A stretch of DNA of 30,283 nt from JBFEYJ01 sp041563315 (GCA_041563315.1 JBFFNE010000029.1:1-30283), one strand, 5' to 3'; positions 1-8,614 are shown, counted from the stretch's first letter. Program-made: numbers and translations. Notes: generated by a model from the sequence alone, not told the origin.

Positions 1-2345
1 CCGGTGAAACTGAGGATCGGCGCCAGCCATCGGCTCATCGCCTCGATGATGTGATAGATGGCGGTCTGTGCCGAACGACGTGCCAGCGAGTCGGCCTGGG
101 TGGTGTACTGGCGGTCCTTGATCACGTCAAGGTAGAACGAACCCATGTCGACCGAGCAGAAGTTGTGCACCTTTTGGTAAATCTGGTGAAACTCATACTT
201 TTCATAGGCCGGTAACAGCTCATTCTGCAGCTGTTTCGCCCGGGCAACGGCCCAGGCATCCAGCGCCAGCAACTCACCCGGAGCCACACTGTTCACTGCC
301 GGGTCGAAGCCCGCCAGATTGGCCAGCAGGAAACGGGCGGTGTTGCGGATACGGCGGTAGGCATCGGCAGTGCGCTTCAGCACCTCATCGGAATAGGTCA
401 TCTCGTAGCGGTAATCCGTCGAGGCGATCCACAACCGCAAAATATCAGCCCCGAGCGTATTGGCAACCTTCTCTGGCTCGACCCCGTTGCCCCGGGACTT
501 CGACATCTTGTGACCTTTCTTGTCCACGGTAAAGCCATGAGTAAGCACTGACTTATAGGGGGCCTTGCCGGTGGTGGCCACGGCGGTGAGCAGGGAAGAC
601 TGGAACCAACCGCGGTGCTGGTCAGAGCCCTCCAGGTAAAGGTCCGCCGGACGGTGTAACCCATCGCGGCGATCCAGTACCGCAGCATGGGTCACGCCCG
701 AGTCGAACCAGACATCCAGGGTATCCATCACCTTGTCGTAATCGTTTGCATCAGCGCCGAGCAGTTCTGCCGGGTTCAGGTCGAACCAGGCGTCGATGCC
801 CTTCTCTTCAACCCGCTGCGCCACCTGCTCAATGATCTCGGGAGTATTAGGGTGAAAATCGCCCGTGACCTTGTGGACAAATAGCGCGATCGGCACGCCC
901 CAGGTGCGCTGACGCGAGATGCACCAGTCGGGACGCCCCTGCACCATTCCCTCGATACGCGCCTGGCCCCAGTCGGGGATCCAGCCGTTGTTCTCGCCAA
1001 TCGCCTTGATTTCCTCCAGCGCCGCCGGACGCAGGCCGCTCTGCTCCATGGAGATGAACCACTGCGGAGTGGCTCGGAAGATGATCGGGGTATTGTGGCG
1101 CCAGCAATGCGGGTAGCTATGGCGCAGCGCCTCAGCATGCACCAGTTTGCCTCGCTCGCGCAGCACCTCGAGCACCGCATCGTTGGCTTTGAACACGTGT
1201 TGGCCTTCGAACAGTTCTGTACCCGGCAGGAATTTGCCGTCGCCTCCGACCGGGTTGTCAACCTTGAGGTCATAGCGCAGGCCGGCCACGTAGTCCTCCT
1301 GTCCGTGGCCGGGGGCGGTGTGCACCGCGCCAGTACCGGCCTCAAGGGTCACATGATCGCCGAGTATGATTGGCACCTCGCGCTGGTAGAAGGGGTGCTG
1401 CAGTTTGAGCCCTTCCAGGTCGGTGCCACTGCAGTAGGCGATGATGCGGTAGTCATCCACCCCGTAACGGCCCATGACATCTTTCAGCAGACCTTCGGCC
1501 AGCAACAGACGTTCAGGACCATGTTCGCCGACCCCGTCGCACTGCACCAGCGCATATTCCAGCTCAGGATTGAGCGCCACCGCCTGGTTGGCCGGCAGGG
1601 TCCACGGGGTGGTGGTCCAGATCACCACTGAGATCGGCCCCTCGCCCGGATGCTCCCCGGCCTTGCGCACACGACCCCAGAAGGCCTCGTCATCAAGCAC
1701 CTCGAAGCGTACATCGATGGCCGGCGAGGTTTTGTCCTCGTACTCCACCTCGGCTTCGGCCAGTGCCGAGCCGCAATCGGTACACCAGTGCACCGGCTTG
1801 GAGCCCTTGTGCAGATGCCCATTGTCAATGATCCGGCCGAGCGTGCGGATGATGTCAGCCTCGAATTTATAGTCCATAGTGAGATAGGGATTCTCCCAAT
1901 CGCCCAGGACCAACATTCGCTTGAATCCTTCACGCTGGCCGTTGACCTGCGCATGCGCATAGTCGCGACAGGCGGCACGGAACTTGTCAGCAGTGACCCC
2001 GACACCCGCCTTACCCAGCTTTTTTTCCACCTGCAGTTCGATGGGCAGACCGTGACAGTCCCAACCCGGCACATAGGGAGCATCGAATCCGCTCAGAGTC
2101 CGGGACTTGATGATGATGTCCTTGAGCACCTTGTTCACCGCATGGCCCAAGTGAATATCGCCATTGGCATAGGGAGGGCCGTCATGCAGGATGAACTTCT
2201 CGCGGCCCTCGCCGGCGGCGCGTAGCTTGCCATAAAGGTCCATCGCCTCCCAGCTTTTGAGCATCTCCGGCTCGCGCTTGGCGAGATTGCCGCGCATGGG
2301 AAAGTCGGTTTCCGGCAGATTCAAAGTATTTTTATAGTCCGTCAC
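1..2345 (-). CDS. ileS: Isoleucyl-tRNA synthetase, N-terminal 781 residues (runs off left edge)
   Basis: Cytoplasmic class I aminoacyl-tRNA synthetase that charges tRNA-Ile. The reading frame is open from the left edge to a GTG start at 2345-2343 (VTDYKNTLNLPETDF). An AGTGAG ribosome-binding site lies just upstream. The class I HIGH signature is present as HLGH, near residue 65 (2142-2153), inside PYANGDIHLGH. The KMSKS loop is at 495-509, near residue 613, close to its usual place in the family. The catalytic core and editing domain are therefore present, but the C-terminal anticodon-binding and zinc region (about 150 residues of a roughly 940-residue enzyme) lies outside the window. It follows ribF by 32 bases and is probably co-transcribed with it, as in the common ribF-ileS-lspA order. 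Confidence 0.97.
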   Translation of the reverse strand, partial: MTDYKNTLNLPETDFPMRGNLAKREPEMLKSWEAMDLYGKLRAAGEGREKFILHDGPPYANGDIHLGHAVNKVLKDIIIKSRTLSGFDAPYVPGWDCHGLPIELQVEKKLGKAGVGVTADKFRAACRDYAHAQVNGQREGFKRMLVLGDWENPYLTMDYKFEADIIRTLGRIIDNGHLHKGSKPVHWCTDCGSALAEAEVEYEDKTSPAIDVRFEVLDDEAFWGRVRKAGEHPGEGPISVVIWTTTPWTLPANQAVALNPELEYALVQCDGVGEHGPERLLLAEGLLKDVMGRYGVDDYRIIAYCSGTDLEGLKLQHPFYQREVPIILGDHVTLEAGTGAVHTAPGHGQEDYVAGLRYDLKVDNPVGGDGKFLPGTELFEGQHVFKANDAVLEVLRERGKLVHAEALRHSYPHCWRHNTPIIFRATPQWFISMEQSGLRPAALEEIKAIGENNGWIPDWGQARIEGMVQGRPDWCISRQRTWGVPIALFVHKVTGDFHPNTPEIIEQVAQRVEEKGIDAWFDLNPAELLGADANDYDKVMDTLDVWFDSGVTHAAVLDRRDGLHRPADLYLEGSDQHRGWFQSSLLTAVATTGKAPYKSVLTHGFTVDKKGHKMSKSRGNGVEPEKVANTLGADILRLWIASTDYRYEMTYSDEVLKRTADAYRRIRNTARFLLANLAGFDPAVNSVAPGELLALDAWAVARAKQLQNELLPAYEKYEFHQIYQKVHNFCSVDMGSFYLDVIKDRQYTTQADSLARRSAQTAIYHIIEAMSRWLAPILSFT

Positions 2346-2377
2346 GGTAATCTCACTTCTTAATCGAATCGGTTTTG

Positions 2378-3310
2378 CTAAACGCGCGCGAGGAAAAAAT
2401 CACGCGCCTGTTCAGCGTCTCGCAGGATCTGCACCTTCAACGCCTCGAACGATTCAAAACGTCGCTCCTCACGGATACGCTGCAGAAAGTCCACATGGAC
2501 ATAACTGCCGTAGATCTCGTCCGAAAAATCAAACAGATGGACCTCCAGCAACGAGCGGGTGCCATCCACCGTGGGGCGAGTGCCGACGTTGGCCACGCCG
2601 GGAACCGGTTCACCCCTGATGCCGAACATTTCCACGGCAAAAACGCCGTCTATAGGCGCCTTCTTCCTGTGCAGGAAGATATTGGCGGTGGGAAAACCGA
2701 TGGTCCGTCCCAGCCGATTGCCATGCGCCACCCGGCCACACATGCGGTAGGGTCGACCAAGCATCTGTGCGGCAAGGGAAAGATCTCCCGCCTGCAGCGC
2801 CTCACGGATGCGGGTGCTGCTGACCCGCCCGCCATCCAGGCTGAAGGTATGCATATGTACCACCTCAAAACCATATTCCTTGCCCGCCTGCTGCAACATG
2901 GCAAAGTCACCATGACGGTCCTTGCCGAAGTGAAAATCATCACCCACCACGAGATAGCGTAGACCAAGGCCGTCGACCAGCACCTCGCGGATGAAAGCTT
3001 CCGGCTCCATCTCCGCCAGGGCACGGTTAAAGGCCAGGCAGAGCACCCGATCGACGGAGAACCGCTGCAGTGCCTTCATCTTCTCACGAAAACGGGTCAG
3101 GCGCGGTGGCAGATCCGTGTGGCTGAAATACTCTTGTGGCTGCGGCTCGAAGGTAATTACTGTGGTCGGCAGACACATGGCCGCGGCCTTTTCCGCCAGC
3201 TGACCGAGCACCGCCTGGTGCCCCAAATGCACACCATCGAAATTACCGATGGTCGCCACGCAACCATGGTGGTGTGCACGCAAATTATGTAGACCGCGAA
3301 TCAGTTCCAT
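2378..3310 (-). CDS. ribF: Bifunctional riboflavin kinase / FAD synthetase
   Basis: Converts riboflavin to FMN (C-terminal flavokinase domain) and FMN to FAD (N-terminal nucleotidyltransferase domain). The protein is 310 residues, the usual bacterial length. The N-terminal adenylyltransferase motif GNFDGVHLGH is at residues 22-31. The C-terminal kinase half carries GRTIGFPTAN and PIDGVFAVEMF. The start at MELIRGL is chosen because family members begin this way; an in-frame ATG ten codons upstream (3340) would add an atypical MVFRGSRITA extension. The gene lies between murJ and ileS on the same strand, the arrangement known from Pseudomonas, and probably belongs to one transcript with ileS. 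Confidence 0.96.
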   Translation of the reverse strand: MELIRGLHNLRAHHHGCVATIGNFDGVHLGHQAVLGQLAEKAAAMCLPTTVITFEPQPQEYFSHTDLPPRLTRFREKMKALQRFSVDRVLCLAFNRALAEMEPEAFIREVLVDGLGLRYLVVGDDFHFGKDRHGDFAMLQQAGKEYGFEVVHMHTFSLDGGRVSSTRIREALQAGDLSLAAQMLGRPYRMCGRVAHGNRLGRTIGFPTANIFLHRKKAPIDGVFAVEMFGIRGEPVPGVANVGTRPTVDGTRSLLEVHLFDFSDEIYGSYVHVDFLQRIREERRFESFEALKVQILRDAEQARDFFLARV

Positions 3311-3378
3311 GGCCGTTATCCGCGAACCCCGAAAAACCACAGAGTATAACCCGATTCTGCGCCCGGCTTCGATGCCAA

Positions 3379-4941
3379 TTACGACTTGCGCCCCAGCAGC
3401 TGGCGAGGTCGAATGCCCAGCAGTAACAAAACGATGAAATAAACCGCCGCCGCCCCGCCAATCAGCCCTGCCAGCAGCAGTGCGCGCTCACTGGCATCAC
3501 GGGCAAACCACTCTCCCATCTCCCCTCGCCCCCACCAAAGGGTGAGCCCCAGCGCAACATTGGCGATCCCCATCCGCAGAGCAAACAACGCCCAACCCGG
3601 TTGGGCAACGAATACACCCGCACGGCGCAGATGGAAGAACAGAAAACCGGCATTGACGAAGGCTGCCAGTGAAGTGGCCAGCGCCAAGCCGGCATGGGGA
3701 CCGGTGACACCGGACATCACCATCGGCACAACGAAGGCCAGATTCATCACCATGTTCGCCACCATGGAGTAGACCCCGAAACGTACCGGGGTTCGGGTAT
3801 CCTGTCGGGCATAGAAACCGGGTGCCAGTACCTTCACCAGCATGAAGCCAATCAGGCCGACGCTATAGGCCATCAGACTGAGTGTGGCCATTTGCACATC
3901 GTTCTGTGCGAACTCACCGTAGTGGAACAGGGTCGTAAGCATTGGGCCCGCGAGCAGCAGCAGTCCAACGGCCGCAGGGGTGCCAATCAGAAACACCCAG
4001 CGCATAGCCCAGTCCAGGGTGCGGCTAAACTCATCCGGGTTGGCCTCCGCATGCCGCTGCGACAGACTGGGCAGAATCACCGTCGCCAGAGCGATACCAA
4101 ACACCCCCAGCGGAAATTCCACCAGACGATCCGAATAGTAGAGCCAGGAGACACTGCCGGTGACAAGGAAGGAGGCAATGATGGTGTCGAGCAGCAGATT
4201 GATCTGCGCCACCGAGGAGCCGAAGATCGCCGGCAGCATCAACCGCAGGATCCGCCGCACCCCCTCGTCGCCCCAGCCCCAGCGCGGGCGCGGCAACAAC
4301 CCAAGCCGGTGCAATGAGGGAAACTGAAACAGTAACTGCAGTACCCCGGCAATAAACACCCCCCAAGCCAGAGCGACGACCGGCTGCTCGAACTGGGGCG
4401 CCAGCCAAAAGGCGCAGCCGATAAGCGAGAGATTGAGCCACACGGGGGTCACTGCCGGCACTGCAAAGCGGCCGTAGGTGTTGAGGATACCGCCGGCCAG
4501 GGCGGTCAGGGAGATAAATAACAGATAGGGGAAGGTGATGCGCAGCATCTCGGCGGTGAGGATAAACTTCGCCTCATCACCACGAAAGCCGGGCGCGAAC
4601 ACGCTCACCAGCGGATAGGCGCCGAGGATCGCCAGCAGTGTTAACAGCAGCAAGACAACTCCCAAGCTACCGCTGACATCGGCCACCAGGCGGCGCACCT
4701 CCGCCAGGCCGCGCCGGCTCTTATACTCCGAGAGCACAGGGACAAATGCCTGTGAAAAGGCGCCTTCGGCGAATAGCCGACGCAGGAAATTGGGGATCTT
4801 GAAGGCAACAAAGAAGGCATCGGTGCCTGCACCGGCACCAAACAGGTTGGCAAAAACCATATCTCGCACGAAACCGAGCACACGCGAGACCATGGTGAAG
4901 CCACCGACTACGGCGGTGGAGCGGAGCAATCCCCTAGCCAC
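3379..4941 (-). CDS. murJ: Lipid II flippase MurJ (MviN)
   Basis: Integral inner-membrane protein of the MOP exporter superfamily that flips the peptidoglycan precursor lipid II to the periplasm. The protein is 520 residues and almost wholly hydrophobic, consistent with the 14 transmembrane helices of the family. The N-terminus MARGLLRSTAVVGGFTMVSR and the segment DAFFVAFKIPNFLRRLFAEGAF are hallmark MurJ sequences with the conserved charged residues of the central cavity. The start codon is the first ATG and fits the family N-terminus. It diverges from rpsT and precedes ribF by 68 bases. No clear sigma70 promoter was recognised in front of it. Confidence 0.96.
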   Translation of the reverse strand: MARGLLRSTAVVGGFTMVSRVLGFVRDMVFANLFGAGAGTDAFFVAFKIPNFLRRLFAEGAFSQAFVPVLSEYKSRRGLAEVRRLVADVSGSLGVVLLLLTLLAILGAYPLVSVFAPGFRGDEAKFILTAEMLRITFPYLLFISLTALAGGILNTYGRFAVPAVTPVWLNLSLIGCAFWLAPQFEQPVVALAWGVFIAGVLQLLFQFPSLHRLGLLPRPRWGWGDEGVRRILRLMLPAIFGSSVAQINLLLDTIIASFLVTGSVSWLYYSDRLVEFPLGVFGIALATVILPSLSQRHAEANPDEFSRTLDWAMRWVFLIGTPAAVGLLLLAGPMLTTLFHYGEFAQNDVQMATLSLMAYSVGLIGFMLVKVLAPGFYARQDTRTPVRFGVYSMVANMVMNLAFVVPMVMSGVTGPHAGLALATSLAAFVNAGFLFFHLRRAGVFVAQPGWALFALRMGIANVALGLTLWWGRGEMGEWFARDASERALLLAGLIGGAAAVYFIVLLLLGIRPRQLLGRKS

Positions 4942-5062
4942 GTTTTTCTGCCTTATAATTCATAAATCACTGTACGTTGACTGGCCTTTAGGGCGAAAAG
5001 AGGCCATCATATCGCGACCTTGTCACCGCGTCATGACCGAACAAAGAAAAGTGGTTCCGGCG

Positions 5063-5093
5063 TTGACACGGCGACGAAAAGCATGCATATTAT
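5063..5093 (+). promoter_or_regulatory. Sigma70-type promoter for rpsT
   Basis: A perfect -35 hexamer TTGACA (5063-5068) is followed by GCATATTAT. The -10 can be read as CATATT with a 17-base spacer (5086-5091) or TATTAT with a 19-base spacer (5088-5093). It ends about 45 bases before the rpsT start and points into that gene. Confidence 0.65.
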
Positions 5094-5137
5094 GCGACCC
5101 TTGACTTGACTATCCGGAATTTTTGGGAGTAATCACC

Positions 5138-5401
5138 TTGGCCAACTCAGCACAAGCCAGAAAACGCGCCCGCCAGGCCGAGAAGCGTCGTGAACACAAC
5201 GCCTCAGGCCGCTCCGCAATGCGCACCACCATGAAGAAGGTCATCAAGGCGATCAGCGCCGGTGACAAGGATGCCGCAAAAGCCGCCTATCAGGCCGCTG
5301 TTCCGGTAATCGACAGTAGCTGTGGTAAAGGCTACCTGCACAAGAACACCGCTGCCCGCTTCAAGAGCCGTCTGAACGCACGTATTCGCGACATGGCTTA
5401 A
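5138..5401 (+). CDS. rpsT: 30S ribosomal protein S20
   Basis: Primary 16S rRNA-binding protein of the small subunit. It is 87 residues, very basic, beginning MANSAQARKRARQAEKRREH and containing the typical C-terminal KGYLHKNTAARFKSRL segment. The start is taken as TTG at 5138, because GGGAGT (5125-5130) sits at ideal distance and the family begins with this residue. An upstream in-frame TTG (5123) would overlap the ribosome-binding site. A UUG start is also used by E. coli rpsT, where it takes part in S20 autoregulation, so the same control is plausible here. It is a single-gene transcription unit with its own promoter and terminator, divergent from murJ. Confidence 0.96.
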   Translation: MANSAQARKRARQAEKRREHNASGRSAMRTTMKKVIKAISAGDKDAAKAAYQAAVPVIDSSCGKGYLHKNTAARFKSRLNARIRDMA

Positions 5402-5424
5402 GCCTAAAAGGCACAGGCAGTATC

Positions 5425-5457
5425 AAAAAAGGCCGGTCATTGACCGGCCCTTTTTTT
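5425..5457. terminator. Bidirectional intrinsic terminator between rpsT and proB
   Basis: A 9-bp perfect GC-rich stem, GGCCGGTCA (5431-5439) with TGACCGGCC (5441-5449), is preceded by six A (5425-5430) and followed by seven T (5451-5457). It can therefore stop rpsT transcripts on the plus strand and proB transcripts on the minus strand. Confidence 0.9.
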
Positions 5458-5496
5458 GCCTAAGGTTTCCCTCTTAAAAAGAGCGAAGAAGCTGTC

Positions 5497-5548
5497 GTAG
5501 GAGCCCAGTCTCCTGGGCGAATGTTCGCAGAGAGGACTTGGCTCCTAC
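5497..5548. repeat. REP-like inverted pair (REPIN)
   Basis: Two 25-base units face each other, 2 bases apart. The plus-strand unit (5497-5521) begins GTAGGAGCC, contains the hairpin GCCCAG-TCTC-CTGGGC and ends GCGAA. The minus-strand unit (5524-5548) begins GTAGGAGCC and ends GCGAA. The two differ at about 6 of 25 positions. A GTAG start, a short internal palindrome and head-to-head pairing are the known hallmarks of REP/REPIN elements mobilised by RAYT transposases in Pseudomonas and relatives. No RAYT gene is in this window, so the assignment rests on form alone. Confidence 0.7.
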
Positions 5549-5566
5549 AGAAAGACAAAACCAAAA

Positions 5567-6691
5567 CTAGCAGAGAACCAGATTGTCCCGGTGGATCAGC
5601 TCCGGCTCGTCCACGTAACCGAGTATCTCTTCAATACGGTGACTGGGTTGGCCCAGGAGCTTGTGTGTCTCCAGGGCACTGTAGTTGGCCAGGCCGCGAG
5701 CGACCTCAATGCCGCTCTCATCGATGCAGGAGACCATCTCGCCGCGGCCGAAATCTCCGGACACTCCCTTCACCCCTACCGGTAACAGACTTTTACCCGC
5801 CTCGCGCAGTACCTTCACTGCACCGGCATCCAAGGTCAAACGGCCACGCAACTGCAGGTGACCCGCCAGCCACTGCTTGCGTGCCAGCAGAAGTTCGGTG
5901 TCCGGGATGAACAGGGTACCAATGGTTTCACCCTCTGCCACTTTAAGCAAAACATTCTCCTCTCGACCGGCGGCAATCACGGTGGCCGAGCCAGAACGCG
6001 CCGCAAGGCGGGCAGCGCGCACCTTGGTCAACATTCCGCCGCGTCCCAACGCGCCGCCCTTGCCACTGGCCAGCGCCTCCAGATCAGGGGTGGTAACCGA
6101 GGTTTCATGGATTAGCTTGGCATCAGGGTGCTCGCGGGGGTCCTTGTCACAAAGGCCCGGTTGGTCGGTGAGGATCACCAGCAATTCGGCCTCGATAAGA
6201 TTGGCAACCAACGCCCCCAGGGTGTCATTGTCACCGAAACGGATCTCGTCGGTGACGACGGTGTCATTTTCGTTGATCACCGGCACCACACCCAGATCCA
6301 ACAGGGTACGCAGGGTACTCCGGGCATTGAGGTAGCGGTGGCGATTCGAGAGGTCATCATGGGTGAGCAATACCTGAGCGGTCTGCAGACCAAAGCGCTG
6401 GAAACTGGACTCGTAGGTTTGCACCAGCCCCATTTGCCCCACTGCTGCCGCCGCCTGCAATTCATGCAGAGCACGCGGACGCTTGCTCCAACCCAGCCGG
6501 CTCATCCCCTCGGCAACGGAACCGGAGGAGACCAGAACGATCTCGATGCCACGCTGGCGCAAGGCCGCCAACTGCTCCACCCAGGTAGCAATGCCTGCCT
6601 GGTTGAGCCCACGTCCCTCGTTGGTCAGCAAGGCACTGCCGATCTTTACGACCCAACGCTTGCTTTTAGTGATCTGTTGGCGAGTCTTCAT
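5567..6691 (-). CDS. proB: Glutamate 5-kinase
   Basis: Catalyses the first step of proline synthesis, ATP-dependent phosphorylation of glutamate, in the cytoplasm. The protein is 374 residues. The amino-acid-kinase domain starts with WVVKIGSALLTN (about residues 13-24) and includes INENDTV and FGDNDTLGALVANL. A C-terminal PUA domain (about residues 280-360) follows, as in most bacterial ProB. The start MKTRQQITKSKRW matches Pseudomonas-type ProB; a TTG nine codons upstream (6718) is possible, and neither has a clear Shine-Dalgarno sequence. It follows obg by 41 bases on the same strand, a well-known gammaproteobacterial arrangement. proA is not in the window. Confidence 0.96.
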   Translation of the reverse strand: MKTRQQITKSKRWVVKIGSALLTNEGRGLNQAGIATWVEQLAALRQRGIEIVLVSSGSVAEGMSRLGWSKRPRALHELQAAAAVGQMGLVQTYESSFQRFGLQTAQVLLTHDDLSNRHRYLNARSTLRTLLDLGVVPVINENDTVVTDEIRFGDNDTLGALVANLIEAELLVILTDQPGLCDKDPREHPDAKLIHETSVTTPDLEALASGKGGALGRGGMLTKVRAARLAARSGSATVIAAGREENVLLKVAEGETIGTLFIPDTELLLARKQWLAGHLQLRGRLTLDAGAVKVLREAGKSLLPVGVKGVSGDFGRGEMVSCIDESGIEVARGLANYSALETHKLLGQPSHRIEEILGYVDEPELIHRDNLVLC

Positions 6692-6732
6692 GCGGAGAAA
6701 ATACCGGATAATCGGCAACGGAAAAAGAGATT

Positions 6733-7785
6733 TTATGCTTCAGCAGGAGGAGGCGCATCCGCGGCGGCCTGTTCCTCCCGCTGTTGTTCCAGGTGGATCA
6801 TAATATCCTGACTCAGCCGCACGGTACCCTCTTTCGCCAGGGCGGAGAGTTGATACACCGGTCCCTTCCAGCCCAGCCGCTCAATGATGTCGGCACAGAT
6901 CTGTTCGCGCTCTTCTTCCGGTAGCAAGTCGAGCTTGTTCAGTACCAGCCAGCGTTCACGCCGGGCCAGCTCATCGCTGAATTTGACCAGCTCATTCTCG
7001 ATCACCCTCACGGCTTCCACCGGATCGCTTCCGTCGAAAGGGGCAACGTCCACCATGTGCAGCAGTAACAGGGTACGTGAGACATGCTTGAGGAACTGGA
7101 TCCCCAATCCCGCACCTTCGGCAGCCCCCTCGATCAAACCCGGAATGTCGGCGATAACAAAGCTTCGGTGCGACTCCACGCTTACAACCCCGAGGTTTGG
7201 GTAGAGGGTGGTAAAGGGGTAATCGGCCACCTTAGGCCTGGCCGCCGATACGGCGCGGATCAGTGTCGATTTGCCCGCATTGGGCAGGCCGAGGAGGCCG
7301 ACATCGGCCAGCACCTTCAGCTCAAGGTGCAGATTACGCGCCTCGCCTTCGGTACCAGGTGAAAATTGCCGTGGCGCACGATTGGTACTGCTCTTGTATC
7401 GAGTATTGCCAAGACCGTGGAAACCGCCCTGCGCGATTTTGACGCGTTGGCCCAGCTCGGTGAGATCCGCCAGGGTCTCTCCAGTATCCTTGTCGTAGAT
7501 GATGGTGCCGATCGGCAGCGGAATATCCAGGTCCTCCCCGCCCTTGCCGGTCATATTGCGTCCCATCCCCGCCTGGCCGTTTTCGGCCCGGAAGGTACGG
7601 GTAAAACGCAGATCAATAAGGGTATTGAGGTTGTCATCGGCAACGACATAAACACTCCCCCCATCTCCACCGTCGCCACCATCGGGGCCACCAAAGGGAA
7701 TGTATTTTTCACGGCGAAAGCTGACGCAGCCTTTGCCGCCATTGCCAGCCTCTACCCGGATGTTCGCTTCATCTACGAATTTCAT
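6733..7785 (-). CDS. obg: GTPase Obg/CgtA, ribosome assembly factor
   Basis: Essential cytoplasmic GTPase acting in late 50S assembly and stress responses. The protein is 350 residues. The glycine-rich Obg fold (about residues 1-158) starts MKFVDEANIRVEAGNGGKG. The G domain has the P-loop GLPNAGKST, the G3 motif DIPGLIEGA and the G4 motif NKLD. The C-terminal tail is shorter than in E. coli (390 residues) and ends in an Ala/Pro/Glu run. The start is placed at MKFVD, the universal family N-terminus; a start eight codons upstream (7809) adds atypical sequence. It lies downstream of rplU-rpmA, a nearly universal neighbourhood, but is separated from rpmA by a terminator. Confidence 0.97.
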   Translation of the reverse strand: MKFVDEANIRVEAGNGGKGCVSFRREKYIPFGGPDGGDGGDGGSVYVVADDNLNTLIDLRFTRTFRAENGQAGMGRNMTGKGGEDLDIPLPIGTIIYDKDTGETLADLTELGQRVKIAQGGFHGLGNTRYKSSTNRAPRQFSPGTEGEARNLHLELKVLADVGLLGLPNAGKSTLIRAVSAARPKVADYPFTTLYPNLGVVSVESHRSFVIADIPGLIEGAAEGAGLGIQFLKHVSRTLLLLHMVDVAPFDGSDPVEAVRVIENELVKFSDELARRERWLVLNKLDLLPEEEREQICADIIERLGWKGPVYQLSALAKEGTVRLSQDIMIHLEQQREEQAAADAPPPAEA

Positions 7786-7796
7786 TGAGAAAATAG

Positions 7797-7884
7797 TTTC
7801 AAGTTTCAAGTGACAAGTTGCAAGAATCAGAACTCAACAAGCGCCCGCTCTTTTGCTTGTATTTTGTCACTTGCGACCTGGAAA
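7797..7884. repeat. Heptamer-periodic inverted repeat between obg and rpmA
   Basis: The left arm (7797-7824) is four 7-base units in tandem: TTTCAAG, TTTCAAG, TGACAAG, TTGCAAG. The right arm (7856-7884) is its imperfect reverse complement (about 21 of 28 positions), sharing the core TGTCACTTG. A 31-base loop separates the arms. It is non-coding and lies just upstream of the obg start codon. Confidence 0.6.
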
Positions 7885-7886
7885 AC

Positions 7887-7914
7887 AAAAAAACCCCGCC
7901 ACAGGACGGGGTTT
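7887..7914 (-). terminator. Intrinsic terminator downstream of rpmA
   Basis: On the minus strand an 8-bp stem (AAACCCCG / CGGGGTTT, 7891-7898 with 7907-7914) is followed by a run of seven T (A at 7887-7893 on the plus strand). It lies 25 bases past the rpmA stop, so rplU-rpmA ends here and obg needs its own promoter or readthrough. Confidence 0.85.
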
Positions 7915-7939
7915 CTTTAATGCATAATCCCGAGAGAGC

Positions 7940-8197
7940 TTACTCCGGGATAACGCTCACAAATTTACGGTTCTTCGGACCTTTCACCTCGAATACCAGG
8001 CGACCATCGGCCTTGGCGAAGAGGGTGTGGTCATGTCCGCAACCAACATTGAGACCGGCGTGAAATTTGGTTCCGCGCTGACGTACGATAATGTTGCCAG
8101 CGTCGACCACTTCACCACCGAAACGCTTCACTCCGAGACGTTTGGAAATCGAGTCGCGGCCGTTACGTGTACTACCGCCTGCTTTCTTATGTGCCAT
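7940..8197 (-). CDS. rpmA: 50S ribosomal protein L27
   Basis: Large-subunit protein whose N-terminal tail reaches the peptidyl-transferase centre. It is 85 residues, the standard length. MAHKKAGGSTRNGRDS is the classic L27 start; there is no cleavable leader of the Firmicutes type. The segment IIVRQRGTKFHAG and the rest of the chain are typical. It follows rplU by 21 bases and shares its transcript. Confidence 0.98.
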   Translation of the reverse strand: MAHKKAGGSTRNGRDSISKRLGVKRFGGEVVDAGNIIVRQRGTKFHAGLNVGCGHDHTLFAKADGRLVFEVKGPKNRKFVSVIPE

Positions 8198-8218
8198 TGC
8201 TATCTACCCCTATAGTGC

Positions 8219-8530
8219 TTAAGCGCTGATACCGGTGATCTGCAGCTCAGTATAGTACTGGCGATGACCCTGGCGCTTCATGTGATGCTTGCGACGCTTG
8301 AACTTGATGATGGTCACCTTGTCATCACGACCGTGACTTTTCACCGTAGCCGTCACCTTGCCGCCTTCAATGAAAGGGGCACCAATTTTGATGTCGTCAC
8401 CGTTGGCAACCATCAGCACCTCGGCGAGGTCGATATTTGCGCCAACCTCGGACTCGAGTTTTTCAACCTTCAGGGTCTGCCCTTCGGTCACACGATACTG
8501 TTTGCCACCGGTTTTGATTACCGCGTACAT
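8219..8530 (-). CDS. rplU: 50S ribosomal protein L21
   Basis: Large-subunit protein that binds 23S rRNA. It is 103 residues, beginning MYAVIKTGGKQYRV, with the C-terminal basic segment KFKRRKHHMKRQGHRQ. The start at 8530 has a good GGAGAAG ribosome-binding site; the longer ORF upstream (to 8614) would run across the promoter. First gene of the rplU-rpmA unit, divergent from ispB, a conserved arrangement. Confidence 0.98.
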   Translation of the reverse strand: MYAVIKTGGKQYRVTEGQTLKVEKLESEVGANIDLAEVLMVANGDDIKIGAPFIEGGKVTATVKSHGRDDKVTIIKFKRRKHHMKRQGHRQYYTELQITGISA

Positions 8531-8585
8531 TGCCGCTTCTCCAAAAACAAAAACTGTTTGTTGTTTCATCAACGAAAGACCGGCA

Positions 8586-8614
8586 ATTCTAGCGGTTGCC
8601 CGCGTCGAGGTCAA
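8586..8614 (-). promoter_or_regulatory. Sigma70 promoter for rplU-rpmA
   Basis: On the minus strand, TTGACC (8609-8614) and TAGAAT (8586-8591) are separated by exactly 17 bases. This gives 5 of 6 matches at each hexamer. The start point would fall about 50 bases before the rplU ATG. Confidence 0.8.

Noticed and set aside
1095..2225. Two plus-strand ORFs (178 and 191 codons) opposite ileS
   Set aside because: The minus-strand frame is an unbroken isoleucyl-tRNA synthetase with HIGH and KMSKS motifs; the opposite ORFs are shadows.
4982..5006. Imperfect hairpin TGGCC...GGCCA between murJ and rpsT
   Set aside because: Short stem with bulges, no T-run and no clear link to either gene start.
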